Positions 45,783 to 59,604 of a stretch of DNA of 64,000 nt are shown here, piece by piece (position 1 is the stretch's first letter; every line of letters begins with the position of its first letter). The DNA is taken from the NCBI GenBank assembly GCA_028641055.1, contig CM054062.1:18285639-18349638 (forward strand), in the 5' to 3' direction. The translations under genes and the position numbers were made by a program. This DNA is from Alopecurus myosuroides (taxonomy: Eukaryota; Streptophyta; Magnoliopsida; Poales; Poaceae). The notes under the pieces are model-generated. The model was not told the DNA's origin. It was given only the letters and a program-made list of their open reading frames with translations, and searched no databases.

Positions 45783-48051
45783 TAACACGATCTCGAGTAC
45801 TAGATCTTGGAATTATTATTCACTTGTATCTCCATAACAAGATCTTGGTAGTTGCATAACATGCATGGCGAAAATTTTAAATTCTCATCCCATAGGAGCT
45901 GAGGTCGGTTTGGACAACCATAGGCTGGCCACACCACCCCTCCTTGGGAAAGTCGGATTGGACTCCAAGTTGGAGTCCAACCCCCCCCCCCCTTTTCTTT
46001 TACTTTTTCCTCCTTTTTCTTTTGGTCTTTTTTCTCTTAAACCAAACAAAGACGGAAAAAGGGGAGGTGATGCACCTCATGTGTGGCCCTTGGGCCCACA
46101 TGTCAGCCCCATTAATGTGTGCGGCCATGAGGGCAATTCTTCCCCCTTCCGGCACCCCCTCCCTTATTATGGTTTTTCCTGAAACTCTTCCGGAACTCCA
46201 TGACCCCTATAGATAAAAACGTCAACCTTATCTACTGATGTTAGAAACATATTTCGAACATCCCGGTACATCTCAGGCCCTCTGGTATATCTCATATAAC
46301 ATTTTGTCTTACACCAACATTATTTCTCTCATAGTAACTTCCTCGAAGCGGCTTCGATTTACACCGAACTTGTTTCTATGACGTCATATTGATATCGATC
46401 ATTACATATAGATGTCAGAAGCATATTTCCGACATCCCGAGACATCTCATGTCCCTGTAATATCTTTTAGTATTAATTCTATCATGCTGGAACCATCCAG
46501 ATGATACCCGATGTTTCTTCGGACCAACCAATGTGAACAACTGACTTTGACGCCTTAAGTGTGTGAAACCTAGTTTCGATAACTATAGACATGATTGGAA
46601 AAACATTTTCCTAATCAATAACCAACATCGGGTCCATGGACGTTCATATTGATTCCTACAAGTTATACGAAGAAAAATGTTGTACCTATTGGTTGTTAAG
46701 TGAGTTCATATTACTTTATGATACCAATTAATACCTCGATAAGAGATGAATGATAAGACCCTAATTAAACTCTTTAATCACCATACCACATTATTCTCGA
46801 TGCCTGGTATGATTTCCTTTACTCGTTACCGTGTCATAGTATCACCATGACTAGTGTCATGTCTTTATCTGTGAAGACTTATTAACCGATACTATTTCAC
46901 CGAGTGGATCCTGGACGTATCTATCTATTGTCTAGAGGATTAATTCTCAATCTTAAACTATCATGATGAAATTAATACTTTCGAGACCACCCAGTGATAG
47001 CCTTTTCGATTAACCGGTTTACGGTATGATACTTGACTATACCAAAATGATCTCTCCGGTGAACATTATCGTATATTCTCATGATCTAAGGAAGCAAACA
47101 AAAGAGCCATCCTGTGAAGATACTACTTAGAAAAAACAAATCTCCTAGTATTTCAACTACTTGGGTCTACCCAGCCACAATGTTGAAACAACAATGTGCT
47201 CCCATAAATATTGACACCACAAATTTCCATGACGAGGAAAACATGGTCATCTAATATTAACGAGTTTGTCTATGAGACATGTAAAAGGGTTTTAACTGTG
47301 TGTTTATGTTTCTACCTTTGCGTATGGATTTTCCTTTGAATCTCATATTCAGTGACCACAACGGTAATAGCATAAAAACATAATACAATAATCATGAAAC
47401 TGATGTATTTTATTGTCTCTTTGGTATGCATCCAACAATCTGATCTGCACACCATGATCTAGAGCATGAGTGTGATGACAACCTCTACGATGAAGAATGC
47501 AAGTTTCACGGTGAGATGTCTCAGCCCCGAGGTGGAGTGGCATAATTTGAACACTTCATCGAATTTCATGGTGATATGCGTGATCGCAATACTCACCTTC
47601 AAATTCAAAATTATTTGGGTAAACATATGTGGACTCACCTAGGAAAACAATAGTTCCATTTCTTGAATTCCTTCCAATTTATTTGCTAAAATTTTCAATT
47701 TATTTGGTTGTGCTTATTTATTTTTCTATTTGGTTGTAATAAACTATTTGCCTTATTAGGTTGTAATAACTATTTGTCTCATTAGGCTGTAATAAACTAT
47801 TTGTCCTATTTATTTAAATCCATTCAGTTGTTTAAACTATGTGATAGAATGACCGAGGCCAAAATGATCACAAAATGTGATGGACAGACTAAAAGGATCA
47901 CCCTATTAGTTGCACGGGCAAGAAAAGTCAGAACATGCGTCCAATGGCAACCCAAACGGACAAATCAGGTCCCCCTGTTCGTAGTTGTCCTAAAAAGTCA
48001 AAATACGGTGCATTCGTGATAATTTTTTTGAATGGTGTACTCACAACCAAG
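45783..48051. other. Degenerate repeat DNA without genes
   Basis: No ORF with a recognisable domain is present. The stretch at about 45800-45890 resembles the end of a BARE/WIS-type Copia LTR as I recall it. A C15 run lies near 45970, and CCGGAA-rich LTR-like sequence follows to about 47100. From 47250 on I recognise nothing, apart from the tandem repeat at 47732-47811. Confidence 0.5.
47732..47811. repeat. 27-bp tandem repeat, three copies
   Basis: GGTTGTAATAAACTATTTG-type units start at 47732, 47759 and 47785, with 26-27-bp spacing and small differences. Confidence 0.8.
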
Positions 48052-48419
48052 TTTTTTTTTTTTCAATTTTTTTACGGAAGGCAGGGAGCACTTCTTCAGT
48101 TCATTAAGAGGAAGCCAGACAAATACCAGTGAAATTACATGGAGTAGGGAGATACAATCTAGCAAAAGCTAGAACAACAACAGAGAGGGGGGAGAAATAG
48201 GACACATAGCAACAGACCCCGTAGTGGGAGCCTTCAACTCTCATCGTCATCGAAGTTAACCTTGGATGCTAGCGCATAGGGAGCTTCACCACCGTCGATG
48301 AAGAGCTCCAATCAGCCAAGATCAGACATGTTGGTGTTGGAGCAGCCGAAGGGCAACACATCATCGAGTCCACACCCAGACGAAGGGCCATGTGGGGTGA
48401 CCCAGCACACCACTGCATG
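48052..48419 (-). mobile_element. LINE-derived sequence, 3' end (split)
   Basis: A T-run at 48052-48063 is a poly-A tail on the minus strand. Next to it is a 3' UTR-like stretch containing AATGAACTGAAGAAGTGC-type sequence. It is separated from a GC-rich 5' part (54319-55380) by a solo LTR. No RT or endonuclease is seen, so it is a non-autonomous or internally deleted LINE relative. The class is inferred from the tail and layout. Confidence 0.45.
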
Positions 48420-51400
48420 TGTAGTGTGCAAGTCGTTGACATAATACTCCCAGAAGGACTTATCCGTGAATATTTCATCCCTCAGAGTGGTACAACACAA
48501 ACACAGCAGTTCCAAGCAAACTATAGGATACAAACTTTCATTACAAAATCTTGAGAATCTCCTTGAAGAATCAAAGAAGATCTCATGCAAATGAAACATA
48601 AGAAGCAATTTGAAGTTCCAAGCTGGAGAATAACTCTAGCTCAGAACCTAATTCACTACGGCTGATGTCAGCCCTAATCTATGGCTTGTAAACAACTAAA
48701 TCCAAGAATGGACTCCACCTACACCTTGGTAGCTTCTCCTCCACCGGCGCTGTTGATGACGATGCTTCATGATGACGACTTCCATAAGGCTTCAACTCTA
48801 AGTAGGGGGTCAAACGGGAACGAATGAGTAACAAGCATTACTCAACAAGTTCATGATATACAGTGGGTAGTTTGATGCACTAATTACAGCTTTAGACTCG
48901 AAAGAGTCATAAGCTAATGCAAGGTTTTGTAAATCTCTCATCAAGAGGTTGCTTTTAATACTGAAAACTATGCCCACCAGACCATCGAAGGAGCTAGAAC
49001 TTCATGGAGTTGCCTTTCCTGTAGCGTTCGTAGTTCCTTCCCGGAATAGGGGTAACATTCCACATCCTTTTACACTCTGCAGAGGTGCGTTACTTTACCC
49101 ATGGGCGATCAAGACCATGTTGCACAACCAGGCTCGAGATCATGTCCACACCCACATAGGTGTGGGACCCGGTTGTTGATCCAAGCCAAACCATGCTTCT
49201 CCGCATAATGCATGCCCACCCATTTCTGGCAGCAAGTTGAACCGCTGATTCTACCCCTCACGATAGAGATCTAGGCGTCCCTGGCAGACACTCCTAGACC
49301 CTAGAGTTCGTGGGAATTAAGGGATCCCACCCATGTGCATGTAGTCTCGCAAGACCTACAACGTACGTCTCTGACAGTCTGTTGACATGCGAACGGGAAA
49401 AGATCGCAATTAACTTATTCGCCCCACACAAAACTCATGGTTAACGCGGTATTTACGGCGCACCGAGTTCTGACGGCATTTGTGATTAATTCCTAGGTAA
49501 TACTTTCCCATGCAGATGGAACCTTCCTTTGACCTATTCATCTTACCATGGTCCCATCCGCCCACCAAACAGAACACTACCACTCGGATAGTCATTCGAT
49601 TAGTCATATTATTATAAAAATAGGATCATGCATTCTTTTGAGAATAGGTGGTACTACGATAGGGTTTTTGCAATTAGTTCGTTAGAAAATACTGCAAAGG
49701 ATTTAAGCAAGTGATGAACTTGCCTGAGATAGAGATAATGACAATAATAGTCCATGTCTTCGGGTTCGAGGGTCACGTAGAAAATCCCTACATCCGAAAG
49801 ATAGCAAAGTAGTCCCGGTAAGGACTACGGAAAACACTGGCAAGATGATACATGCATAGTAATGACATGCATCGCAAAAAACCCTGAAAATACCCCGGCT
49901 TACAAGTGTAAGCTACGATCGATACGATACTAACATCACATTTGTTTTAGGTGACTTAGAGTTGTTTAATTGCTTGTGGTGATGATGTTGTTGCTTATTT
50001 TAGACTTACATGTGTTTCATTTTTATTTAACAAAAAATTATTATCTTTAAGTAGAAGTATTCATTACTTAGTTAGGCACTAAGACAATACCACATGGAAA
50101 ACAAATATTGAAAAGATAACAAACATATTTTCTTCATTGTTGTTGAAAAGTGTAGAGCTAATGACAAAGAGTTTAATTGAAAATGAGGAACTAATACAAC
50201 TAACTCTATCATCACATAACTTGCTAATTACTTATGATGATAGGTTTAGTAGGTGTGAAAACATGAGGGTTTTGTTAATAAGGAAAATAATGTTGTGGCA
50301 GTTATTTCTGGTTATAATGGAATATTCTAGAATTCCATTATACCTTTTAAAAAAATTATAAGTTAAACAAAATGTTTTGTTTTTCGCATATTTGAGTTGG
50401 AAATGTTGTTCTCTTTAATTTGGTATATCATTTGAAGTTTTCTGAAAAGATTTGAATAAGCTATTAATTTATTAATTTTAAATGAATTAAATGATTAGGA
50501 AAAAAATTGCACACATGAAAACTTGTGCAAATGGTTTTGAAAATATCATAGATGACTTGCATTTGTCATTTTGAGCAATTTGGTATATAACTTTTATTTT
50601 TCTAAAATATTGAATTATTCTTTATTTTTCTCAATTTTAAATGATTTAATTTAATTCAAAAAAATGTTTAAATTTAAAATTCATCAAACATTTTTTAAAA
50701 GTTTATAAACATTTGGATTTTATTTTTTAATCATTTATAAATTTTATTTGTATTTTTCTGATATGTATTTTAAAAGTTATTGAATTAATAAGTTTTATTC
50801 CTTTTCTGCCCCTTTTAAAATAACAGGCGGGGCCCACCTGTCAGGTTTGAATTAATTTAAATATAAAAGGAAAAGAAAAATCTCTGGCATCATGCTGACG
50901 TCAGCAACAGCCACCGCAGCACTTTTGAGCTCATCGCCGGCGATTGCGGCCGAATTGGCACGGGAGACTTGCTCCACTAGATGCACCACGCCGTGTGGAA
51001 CCTAACAGGAGCGGCGCCGCCTACAATTATTCACCGGAGTTGAGTCGGCGACAGTGTTTGACGGCAGTGGAGTACGGACTACGGCGACGACACGAATTCA
51101 TGCGTAATCGAGCAGATGGAGGACATGGGGAGGCTCACCGAAACTCCAGGTGCACAATGAGACGTACAGCGAGGTCTGAGGTGGTCAACAACGATGGCGG
51201 ATGGCAGAGATATGCGGCGGCCGACGGTGAGGAAGAGGTGACCGATCTACGCACCTAGGCCACCCCGGCTTCCGTGCGTTGTAGAGGAGGTGCAGAGAAG
51301 GACGACATACCTCTTGGTCCCCTCAATACGATAGGAGGAGTCCGGAGACGACGGGGAATGGCGATGGCTGGAGCTAGGGTTTCTGCTTGGGGAAAGAAAC

Positions 51401-54318
51401 AGAGAGACATGAGAGGACTACGAGATGGATGAGGAGGGAAGAGAACGTCAAGGACTTCTCCTCGTCCTCTTACCCGCGCGGGGAAGCACGCACACATGAG
51501 GTGGCACGGGAGATGACACGCACGACGGCACCGATCGACACACACGGCCGCCTTTTGGATGGAGAGGAAAAGGAAAGAAAATAACCTTTTTTGGATAACC
51601 CCCTAGAAGTTTCTCAGAATTACCAACAAGCCCTTCTGTGGCTGAAAACAGAATAGAAATGATGTTTTCACGGTCTTTTTGTAAAGAGAAAAAATATTAA
51701 AAAATATATTTGAATTCCTCATCAAATTTGCAACCTCACCATATTTTTATTAGGTGAATTTGAAGAATGTTTGTATTTTCTCTTAGTGTGTTCAATTTTA
51801 AGTAATTTTATTATTTTCACTCCATTTAATTTATTAAATGGCTTTAAACTTATTTTAGGCATGATTATCAAGTTCACACAACACACATGCGGTTAACCAA
51901 GTGGTGTGTTTTAATTGGACCATTTTAGATACCAGTCTTTTACAAACTAATTTGTAAAACTACTAAGTAGTGTTTGTTATGCATTGAAAACAAACTCACT
52001 AACTATGGAATTTATTTCCAAGTCATGCCAAATGATTTTGTTTAATGAAAGGACTTATTTTATTTTATGTGGATTTGTAATTTTCCTAATTGAAACTCTT
52101 AGCCATTTTTAGTTGACATTTTACTTAGGTTTGTGTAAGCCATGTTTGATATATCAGGGACTTGATCAAGTGTGATCATGAATAGCTTTGGAATTTATTT
52201 ATTTGTTTTCCACCCTGTTTTACAAATAGGGATATTATCTCATGTTGTTTTAGAAGCATTTAATCATTTCCATGGTTATGTGTGGATGAGATTTTGTTAT
52301 TATATGTGTCTTGTGTATTAGATGGATATGGAAAACAAGGTATTAAGCTTGTTACCATTAACCTCCACATATCAAGACATGTGGATGCAATGGCTTGTTA
52401 TTATTTCATACTTGATAATTGTTTCAATTGAAGATATTATTATGAGTTCCTCATCTCTGATGAGCTTGACAGATGTTATTGGTTCTCTAATATTTCCTAA
52501 TGATTCACTGGATAATTTCTTATGCTCCCTTACTGAGGAAGTGCTGCTTCTTGTGGTCTTCTGTTGCCTGCAATATCTTTGTCTCTAGTTGCCACTAGTC
52601 TTCAGATACTGCCTTTGTCACTTGCAAGTAAGATCATCTCTTGGATTCCTTCTTCAACTGTCTCACCCTGATGGTGAAGACAACCAAGTACTCCAAGAAA
52701 AGATTTCTCTTAGGTGTTTATGAAAGAATGTAAGTGTATTTTATGACATCAAATTACCATATGCATACAAAAAGAATTTGTTAACAAGTGGGCCAGACTT
52801 GCCTCCAAATTACTAATCATATACAATTGTCTGAGATGTACTAGGTTATTCAACCTTCTCTCATTTATGTATGACACTCAATTGTTTGAGTATATAAAAG
52901 TGATATGTTAACAAGGTCTATAAACTTGTTACCAAACTACATCTATATAACAATAACATTGGAATATTACACTATTTCAAGAGGAGTTAATAAGATCATA
53001 TCAAGGTATAAGAGTTTCCAAATACTCTTATAATAGATTGGAGTAGCACTTCTAGAACAATATGGAGAATCCTTCTGCAGATCTTCTTATCTAATTTCCT
53101 CATTTCTTGTGGTTTGCTTCTCTTGCATAATGATTTAGAGAAGATTGGGAAACAAGAAAATAAGATAGAATAACAAGATTTAGGTTAAGAGTTAGTTCAT
53201 GCTTTTATTTTCATTCCATTTACTTATCATTTTATTTCCAATAGGATATCTACGTGTTTCATATATGATTGATTTTCCTTAGCTTTGACTTTAATTCCTC
53301 TATAGAGGTTATATTTGTTGTTATCCATTAGTTGTATCTAGAGATACCTTAGTTGTTGAATATTGATGTGGATAGAAATATGGAGTGTTTGTGGAATGAG
53401 GCTTAAGATAATAAGTTGATAAAATGGTTCATTGAGGTGTTGATATCTCATATTCTCACTTGTATAAGATGAATGCGACAATGAGCATGTGAATGTTATT
53501 ACGGTTTAATGACTTAAGTCAGAGTTGTTAGTTGGTTTCTAGATGTCATGATTTTACTTTATATTCTTCTCTTTATTATCTTTGTCATGCATAATGCAGA
53601 CATAGAGGTTTGGGAAGCTCATATGTAATGATCAGGGTTTAGTACTAGTTTAAGAAGGTTTGTTTCATCTTTTAAATGCTTCCTTTCTTGTTGATGAGAT
53701 ATGTACATATTCCATAAATATGTTATTAATGATAATTAAGTCATTTCCCACTTGTGGGGTTTGGTTTAACACTTGTTTCTATCATTTGTTTTCCATTGAA
53801 CCTTTGTTATTTACTTGTGAAGGTTCACTTAATAGTTATAAGATGATTTATAAAGGTGTAGTGTGAATTGATTTATAACTTAAAGAGTTATTGTTTGATA
53901 GGATATAACAACTTTGTTAATGAGATGGTTCAACTGCGTATTACTCATTGGTGGAAGTATGATTATCAGTTGTGTGATTTGGGTACTCACCCCTCTTTGA
54001 GTTCTAGATCCCTAGTGAATTATCCCAAGTCACTCAGAGACTTGTGGTTAAGGTTGTGGAAAGTTAATGTGGTTCATAACCAATTCTGTTTTGTCGTATC
54101 AGATGCTTTGCTTTCTCAACATACTTGTTATAAAAATCACTCCAAATGTACTCTTGACTAGATGATTTAAACCTAATTCATCATGTCAAGAGAAACATTG
54201 GTCACTTTGCTTCGTTTAAACTTTCACGCCAAAATTTCCCGTATTTTTAGATGCATGCTTTGCAAATGCACATATTATATTTAGATCCTTATAACTTCCC
54301 AAACACTGGAATGTTACA
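48420..54318 (-). mobile_element. Second giant solo LTR, minus strand (about 5.9 kb)
   Basis: On the minus strand it would start TGTAACATTCCAG at 54318 and end ...CACTACA at 48420. Flanks GCATG (48415-48419) and GTATG (54319-54323) match at four of five bases. An alternative left end is TGTGGGG at 48391. The AT-rich outer parts and GC-rich middle (50880-51590) follow the pattern of the other giant LTRs. No PBS, gag or pol was found. The short ORFs inside show no domain. The boundaries are tentative. Confidence 0.45.
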
Positions 54319-55380
54319 GTATGTGACGCTGAGGCTTTACGCAGCCGCCAACGGCGGAATCGAAGGGCCTCACGCAGCCGAGTCTGACACCCGGGAAGCA
54401 TCACCAGCGCTAGCCCAAGACGTTAACCATGATAAGAGGAGAGACTCCAATCCTCCGTACGAGCTCGATCTTCGTGGCCACAGAGAGACAACACCACATG
54501 GGGTAGAGAAGAAACAACACCACCGCCAGAGCCACTAGTCCCCCAGCCGAGTCCTACTCCAAAACAATGCCCTCAAGAGGGAACACGACACAAGGTGCCG
54601 CCATCGTGGGTTTCCCCGGAGCAACATGGTAGGGAGGCGAGGTGCACCTCAAGACGCCTTCAAAAAGGGAGATCCGCTCGCGGGCGTCGCCGTCGAGGGC
54701 ACCAACCAAAGGTCGAGCCAAGCTTCTGCCGGCAGCCTCCCCAACCGTAGACCTTGACCGCCTTGACCATCGCCAACGACCTCGCACCAACAGCCTTACT
54801 TCCTCGCCCCGCACAGCCGAGAGTGAGCTCTGTTTCCCCTCACAGCCTCCTGCCCCGCCGCACTGTGCACGCGGCAACTGCCAAGGAGGAGCAGTTATTG
54901 CATCTACAGGGCACCTCGGCCAGATCGGGCCCAGAGTGGGCCGACACGCCGCCACCAACGCCCAGTGCAATCCTGCATCTGGTCGCCACCGTCACCAGCT
55001 CGGGCCTGCATCAGTTATGGTCCTCCGAGCCCAGATCGGGTCTGCATGTCGTCATAGCTCACCCCGAGCCTCTGAACCGGGCCACCGCCTCCACGTAGCA
55101 CCGCCACCTCGCCCTGCTGGTCCTCTCTCCGCTCAGCCTCTCCACTGAGCTCCGCCTTCAATCACAGCCCCGTCGTTGCGAGCCGCTTCGCTCGCTGAGA
55201 TGGCGCCACAGTGCGCCCTCACCACCATGTGTCTTTGATGGGCCGGCCGTAGCCACCGCCACCGGCGCCGCCGACGGCGACGGCCAAGGGAGCACGAAGG
55301 GGAGGTTGGGTTCTAGGGTTTGAGTCGACCTCCGGAGTCGCTCGAGCAGGAGCGACCTGGGAGGAGAGGGGGAATTTTTT
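54319..55380 (-). mobile_element. LINE-like GC-rich 5' region
   Basis: This GC-rich block has ORFs on both strands but no domain I can name. On the minus strand it starts with a GGTTTGAGTCGACC-like region near 55330 and runs towards the poly-A end at 48052. I pair it with 48052-48419 as one element split by a solo LTR. It could instead be an unrelated gene fragment. Confidence 0.35.
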
Positions 55381-57600
55381 TTCTGTCTGCCTATACTCTC
55401 TCTTTGCTCGCTCAATTAGTGTGGCAGGAGCTCTCTTTTTTATCTCTACTACCTAAAAGAATAGTTTGGTTCCGTCTTCTCCACAGAGCGATACGTCAAT
55501 CCTTCGTCCGCACTCCCCTCGACGTCTTTTTTTTCCTCTTCGCCCGTTCATGCACTATGTATCTCTGTCCGTCCTTCGGATTTGAGAATTATCCCGGAAT
55601 TATCGGAGTCGCAGACCAGGCCTCCACTCCTCACCAGGATCCAGACCATGGATGCTTCTGTCGTCACTCTTCCCGCCGCTAGAAGCGGAAGTCGCCGCCC
55701 TTCCTCTCTCCACCCCCTGCCCCCTCCTCTCCCTTCATCTCCGGGCCGGGATCGAGTTGAGTGAGTGGCCGGCCAGTGGGGCGGCCTACAGAGGTCGTGT
55801 TACGAAGAAGAAGATTAAGTGCGGGGCGCCCTCGAGACGGGACGGCGTCGGCGCCGCCAAGGAGGCCAAGCTCCGGGTAACCTACTGCTTCTTCATCCGT
55901 GATGTCAGCCTCAGGCTCAAGTTGTAAGCGCACATTATCTCTGTTCCCCAATCTTCTGCGTGCCAAATTTTAATGGATCTACAGATCTCACGATTAGTAA
56001 CCACCACCATAAATTTCTCCTCACCACTTTGTTCGCACAAATCTGAAAGGTACTCCGCGATCTTGCGCCTCTCCAACAACGCCGGTACTCCGCGACGCCG
56101 CATCCCCTGCAATCCTCCTCGCGCGGATGCCCGAGGCCAGGCCGCCGCCGCCGCTCTCCACTGACACGCACTTCGCCCAGGCGGACAACCCAGCCGCAGA
56201 GAGCAGAACAAACCTGCCGACCTCCTCCACCCCCGGCGGCATCGGCGACGCCCTTCGGCGACGACGCAATCTTCCTCCATCTCAACAACCTCGCCATTAA
56301 TGGCAACAACACACCTTCCTTGCAGGCTTTGTGAGGTTCGTGAAGCTGCTATGCTTGCCTTGCTGTATTGAATTTATTTGTCTGTCTTCTACTGTGTATT
56401 GGGTCACGTGTATGCTGCTCCATGGAGTTTTTTCATATTGTGTCATGTCTGCACTTCGCTATATCTGAATTTCACTATATTGAATTCATTTCAGTTTTTC
56501 ATGTATTGCATTTTTCTGCTCTATAGTGTGCTTACAAATACCAACTTGTGCATTTGATAAACAACAGTTGACAGCCTTAACTTTGTCTAAGTATATTATG
56601 TTGATGTGTGAACTTTGCAGATGGCACATCAATGAAAAAAATTCGGCTCTTCGGTTGGAGGAACTCTCCAATATAGAACAACCGAGTGATGTTTCACTCT
56701 TAGAGATCAAGCGTGAGAAATATGGAACAACATATACGTAAGTAGTTATTAGACAGAGGTGGATGTACCATCAAATTATTTCTTGTACAAAAAGCTTGCA
56801 TCTGCTCTCATTTTCTGCAATTTTCAGGTCCTTTTTGGTTGGATCGGCTGGCTACAGTACGTCTTCATTGTTATACGTTGTACCAAACAAGTTGTAAATG
56901 GTCTGAGGTACAAGTTCTAAATGCCTTGCAAAATTTATGTCAGAATACTGTGTGCTCTGTTTATATTGTGGTTACAAATACATATTGTGCAATTGCACCA
57001 TAACTAATATTGTGAAAGTGCAAATGATAAAAGATATTGTTTCTATGGTTAAAAGCAAGTCTATTTTAGATAATAATGAGCTCTGGTATAAGTGTATTCT
57101 GGCGTGCAAATCTTTGTTTGTTAGGTTTGGATCCAGGTTGGATCGGATCTTTTTTAGATTGCACACACACAAAAGGATAAAGAGTCCTAAGGAATAGTGT
57201 CAGCATATCTCTGCTGCTGGTGATGTACCCCGTAAGTGGCTTCATATTTAAAGGCAGAACGAGCTTGGAGGATTTTTCACATGTGGTCTTAGATGCTTCC
57301 ATCTTCTTGCGGGAGAATAACAGAGCTTCCAATGTCCTCATCTTTGGATCTGGCAAGAGAGTTTTCCTTCAATTATAGGGATGTACTAGAAATGTGAAAC
57401 CCATCTTTGCAAACTCTGAACAATGTTCATGATTTAGAAGGATTATCAGATGTTGTTTTGTGTGCGAGTTTTTAGGGCCAAGTGCATTGGCATCGAGATT
57501 TCTATTTTTTTTTAACATGGTGAGTGATTGTGGCTTCGCAGTTAGCTCTGCAGCCAATGGGGGTAATCTGATGGGTTTTAACTTTTTTCTTATGTGGGCA

Positions 57601-57684
57601 GCTGTTCATCTCCTACTTCAAGGAGTTCATGGGGAAGGAAGTGACAGTGGAGCTCAAGAACGATTTGGCCATCCGTGTCAACAA
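57601..57684 (+). pseudogene. LSM2: LSM2 exon fragment captured in Helitron
   Basis: After an acceptor-like GTGGGCAG, the frame reads SYFKEFMGKEVTVELKNDLA then IR. This matches the start of the U6 snRNA-associated Sm-like protein LSm2, whose usual sequence here is SYFKELVGKEVTVELKNDLA. LSm2 is part of the LSm2-8 ring that binds U6 snRNA in splicing and of the cytoplasmic mRNA decay ring. Only about 28 codons are left. The match breaks off after the NDLAIR motif, and the following sequence is unrelated or intron-like. The fragment cannot encode a functional Sm fold. Confidence 0.75.
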
Positions 57685-58719
57685 TGCATACCCATATGTA
57701 TGCGGTTGTCTAGCTATAAGAGTGAGGTCTACTTGTGCACTTCGTTTGTTTCATTGCAGAGACAATATCTTGGGTTTTCTTCGTATAGGAGTTGTCTAGC
57801 TATAAGTTATCATTTTTCTCACAATATCCAAGTAGACCTTAGAAAAATAACAGCAATCTAAGTTCGACGAGGGCAAAAATCTTTCCAACCTCTACCTTTC
57901 TACTAGGACATATCCCAGGTTTGCAAATCAATTTTGCATTATTTCCTGTAGATTTATTCCACATGTTCTGTTGTAAAAAAGAACATTTTAGAGAATGGGT
58001 TTCCTTGGTGTCCGCCCTGTGGTTTATGCTAGCAATGCACATACAAATGCATTATTATCTCTGGAGTTCTCTTTTTGAGAATGAAATCAGAGCTTAGCTT
58101 GAAGATAAATCGAGTACTGTGAATATGCATTTTTTTCACTGACCATTAGAGAGTCACAAAATGGCAATGACCTTGATTGCTAAGTTGAGAAAAAACATAG
58201 TATAGAATAAAATGTATACTATAATTAAAACATCCATGTCAGTCAAGAACAATTCAGGTAACATCCTGAAGCTTTTGATGCTACTGAGCGACACAAGATG
58301 CAAAGGCAAACTAAATTGTATGTTGATTTGCGGGTGGGGACATTCATTTGGATTCTATTTTTTTCTTAGGAGGATAATAAAATAGATGTAATTAATTAAT
58401 GTTACACAGCTTGTTAATTGGTTTGTTTTGGCACTGATACACGGTGGAAAAACTCTCTATATAGACGCTTCTGAATCTCTTTTCTCAATTCCATGATTAT
58501 TTTGAATGATTTTTGGGCAGTACAAAAACAGTGCATTGTGTTAGAAAATTCTTTTTGTTCTTCTCATTGGTAAGAATAAGTTGATGATGTTTCAAACTAA
58601 TTTGATGTTCAGAGGAGAAGCATGCTTGTTTTACTATGATAGTTCTGGGCTTGTAGTTAATAAGAAAAAGGTTACATAGATAAGGAGACCTGGAGAGAGA
58701 GTTGGAGATTTACATGGTA

Positions 58720-58855
58720 GTTCGTTTTTTCTCGGCGTCGACGAGGGTGTCACTGATGCCATTGACGACCTCATGGGCAAACTCAGTATGCACGGCAGAG
58801 CAGCTTCCCGTATCAACAAAGACAGAGTCTCCATGTTCGCGCACGACAACTGACC
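58720..58855 (+). pseudogene. Unidentified coding-like fragment in Helitron
   Basis: One plus-strand frame is open for about 40 codons (VDEGVTDAIDDLMGKLSMHG, then RAASRINKDRVSMFAHDN and a stop). The composition looks like a real protein, but I do not recognise it. It is probably another captured exon. Confidence 0.35.
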
Positions 58856-59604
58856 GTAATCTTTACTTGTTTCTTTGCATACCATGAAGTAATTTTCGTG
58901 TAATATGATACCCTGGATTGTACACCTTTTTCTATTTTCATTTTATAGTTGGTCGATGCTTGTTGTCGGATTATTATATTTTATCTCGGCGTTCTGTAAG
59001 ATATATCTTGTTTGGGAATCTGGAAATCTTATTTTCCTTTGATCTGTGAAGTAAATATTTTTTCTGGGCTTCCTTAGACAAAAGGATGTCATAAAGAATA
59101 TGGGATGCTATGTAATTTTCTTTGCCCGATTTTAGTTTGTTTGGCGCATACTTTTTTAGATAGTGGATCTATTCAATGAGCAAGTCACGACCGTAAATCT
59201 CTAAACAAATGTTGGATTCAGTTGTGGAGGCAAAAATGATAGATCTATAAGGTAGTAGGAAGGGTATATATGAACACTTTTTTTTTATAAAGATATATAT
59301 GAACACTTATAGAGATGATATCGAAAAAAACATTCCTAATACTTTTGGGCAAAGTAGATGACTTCCCGATCAGCATTGCACAATGTACATGTGTTTTACT
59401 AACAAATTTGAGATAATTAAGTTTTATTTTGATTTCTCGGTTATACATCGTAGTTGTTTTTATTTAGTTTATTATTGCAGTCATAGAATCCATACCTTGT
59501 TCCCCTAAAAATATAGAGAAACGTTGAAATGGATGAATATAACACTTATTTTGAGTTAGAAAAAAATATTATGGACCCGTGGCAACGCACGGGCATTCAA
59601 CTAG

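Larger units (their letters stand above)
55443..59604 (+). mobile_element. Non-autonomous Helitron carrying gene fragments (4162 bp)
   Basis: The 5' end is TCTCTACTACCTAAAAG after an A. The 3' end is CTAG before a T, preceded by the hairpin CCCGTG-GCAACG-CACGGG (59576-59593) with the usual short spacer. TC start, CTRR end, a 3' hairpin and insertion between A and T define Helitrons, which move by rolling-circle replication. No Rep/helicase is present, so it depends on another copy. The inside mixes GC-rich exon-like blocks (55560-56330), an exon-like block with a donor GTAAGTAG (56620-56740), an LSM2 fragment and AT-rich intron-like DNA. Confidence 0.82.

Noticed and set aside
54642..55148. 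168-codon plus-strand ORF in the LINE-like block
   Set aside because: Pro/Arg/His-rich composition without a known motif, and another frame is equally open. It is treated as GC-rich non-coding or LINE leader.
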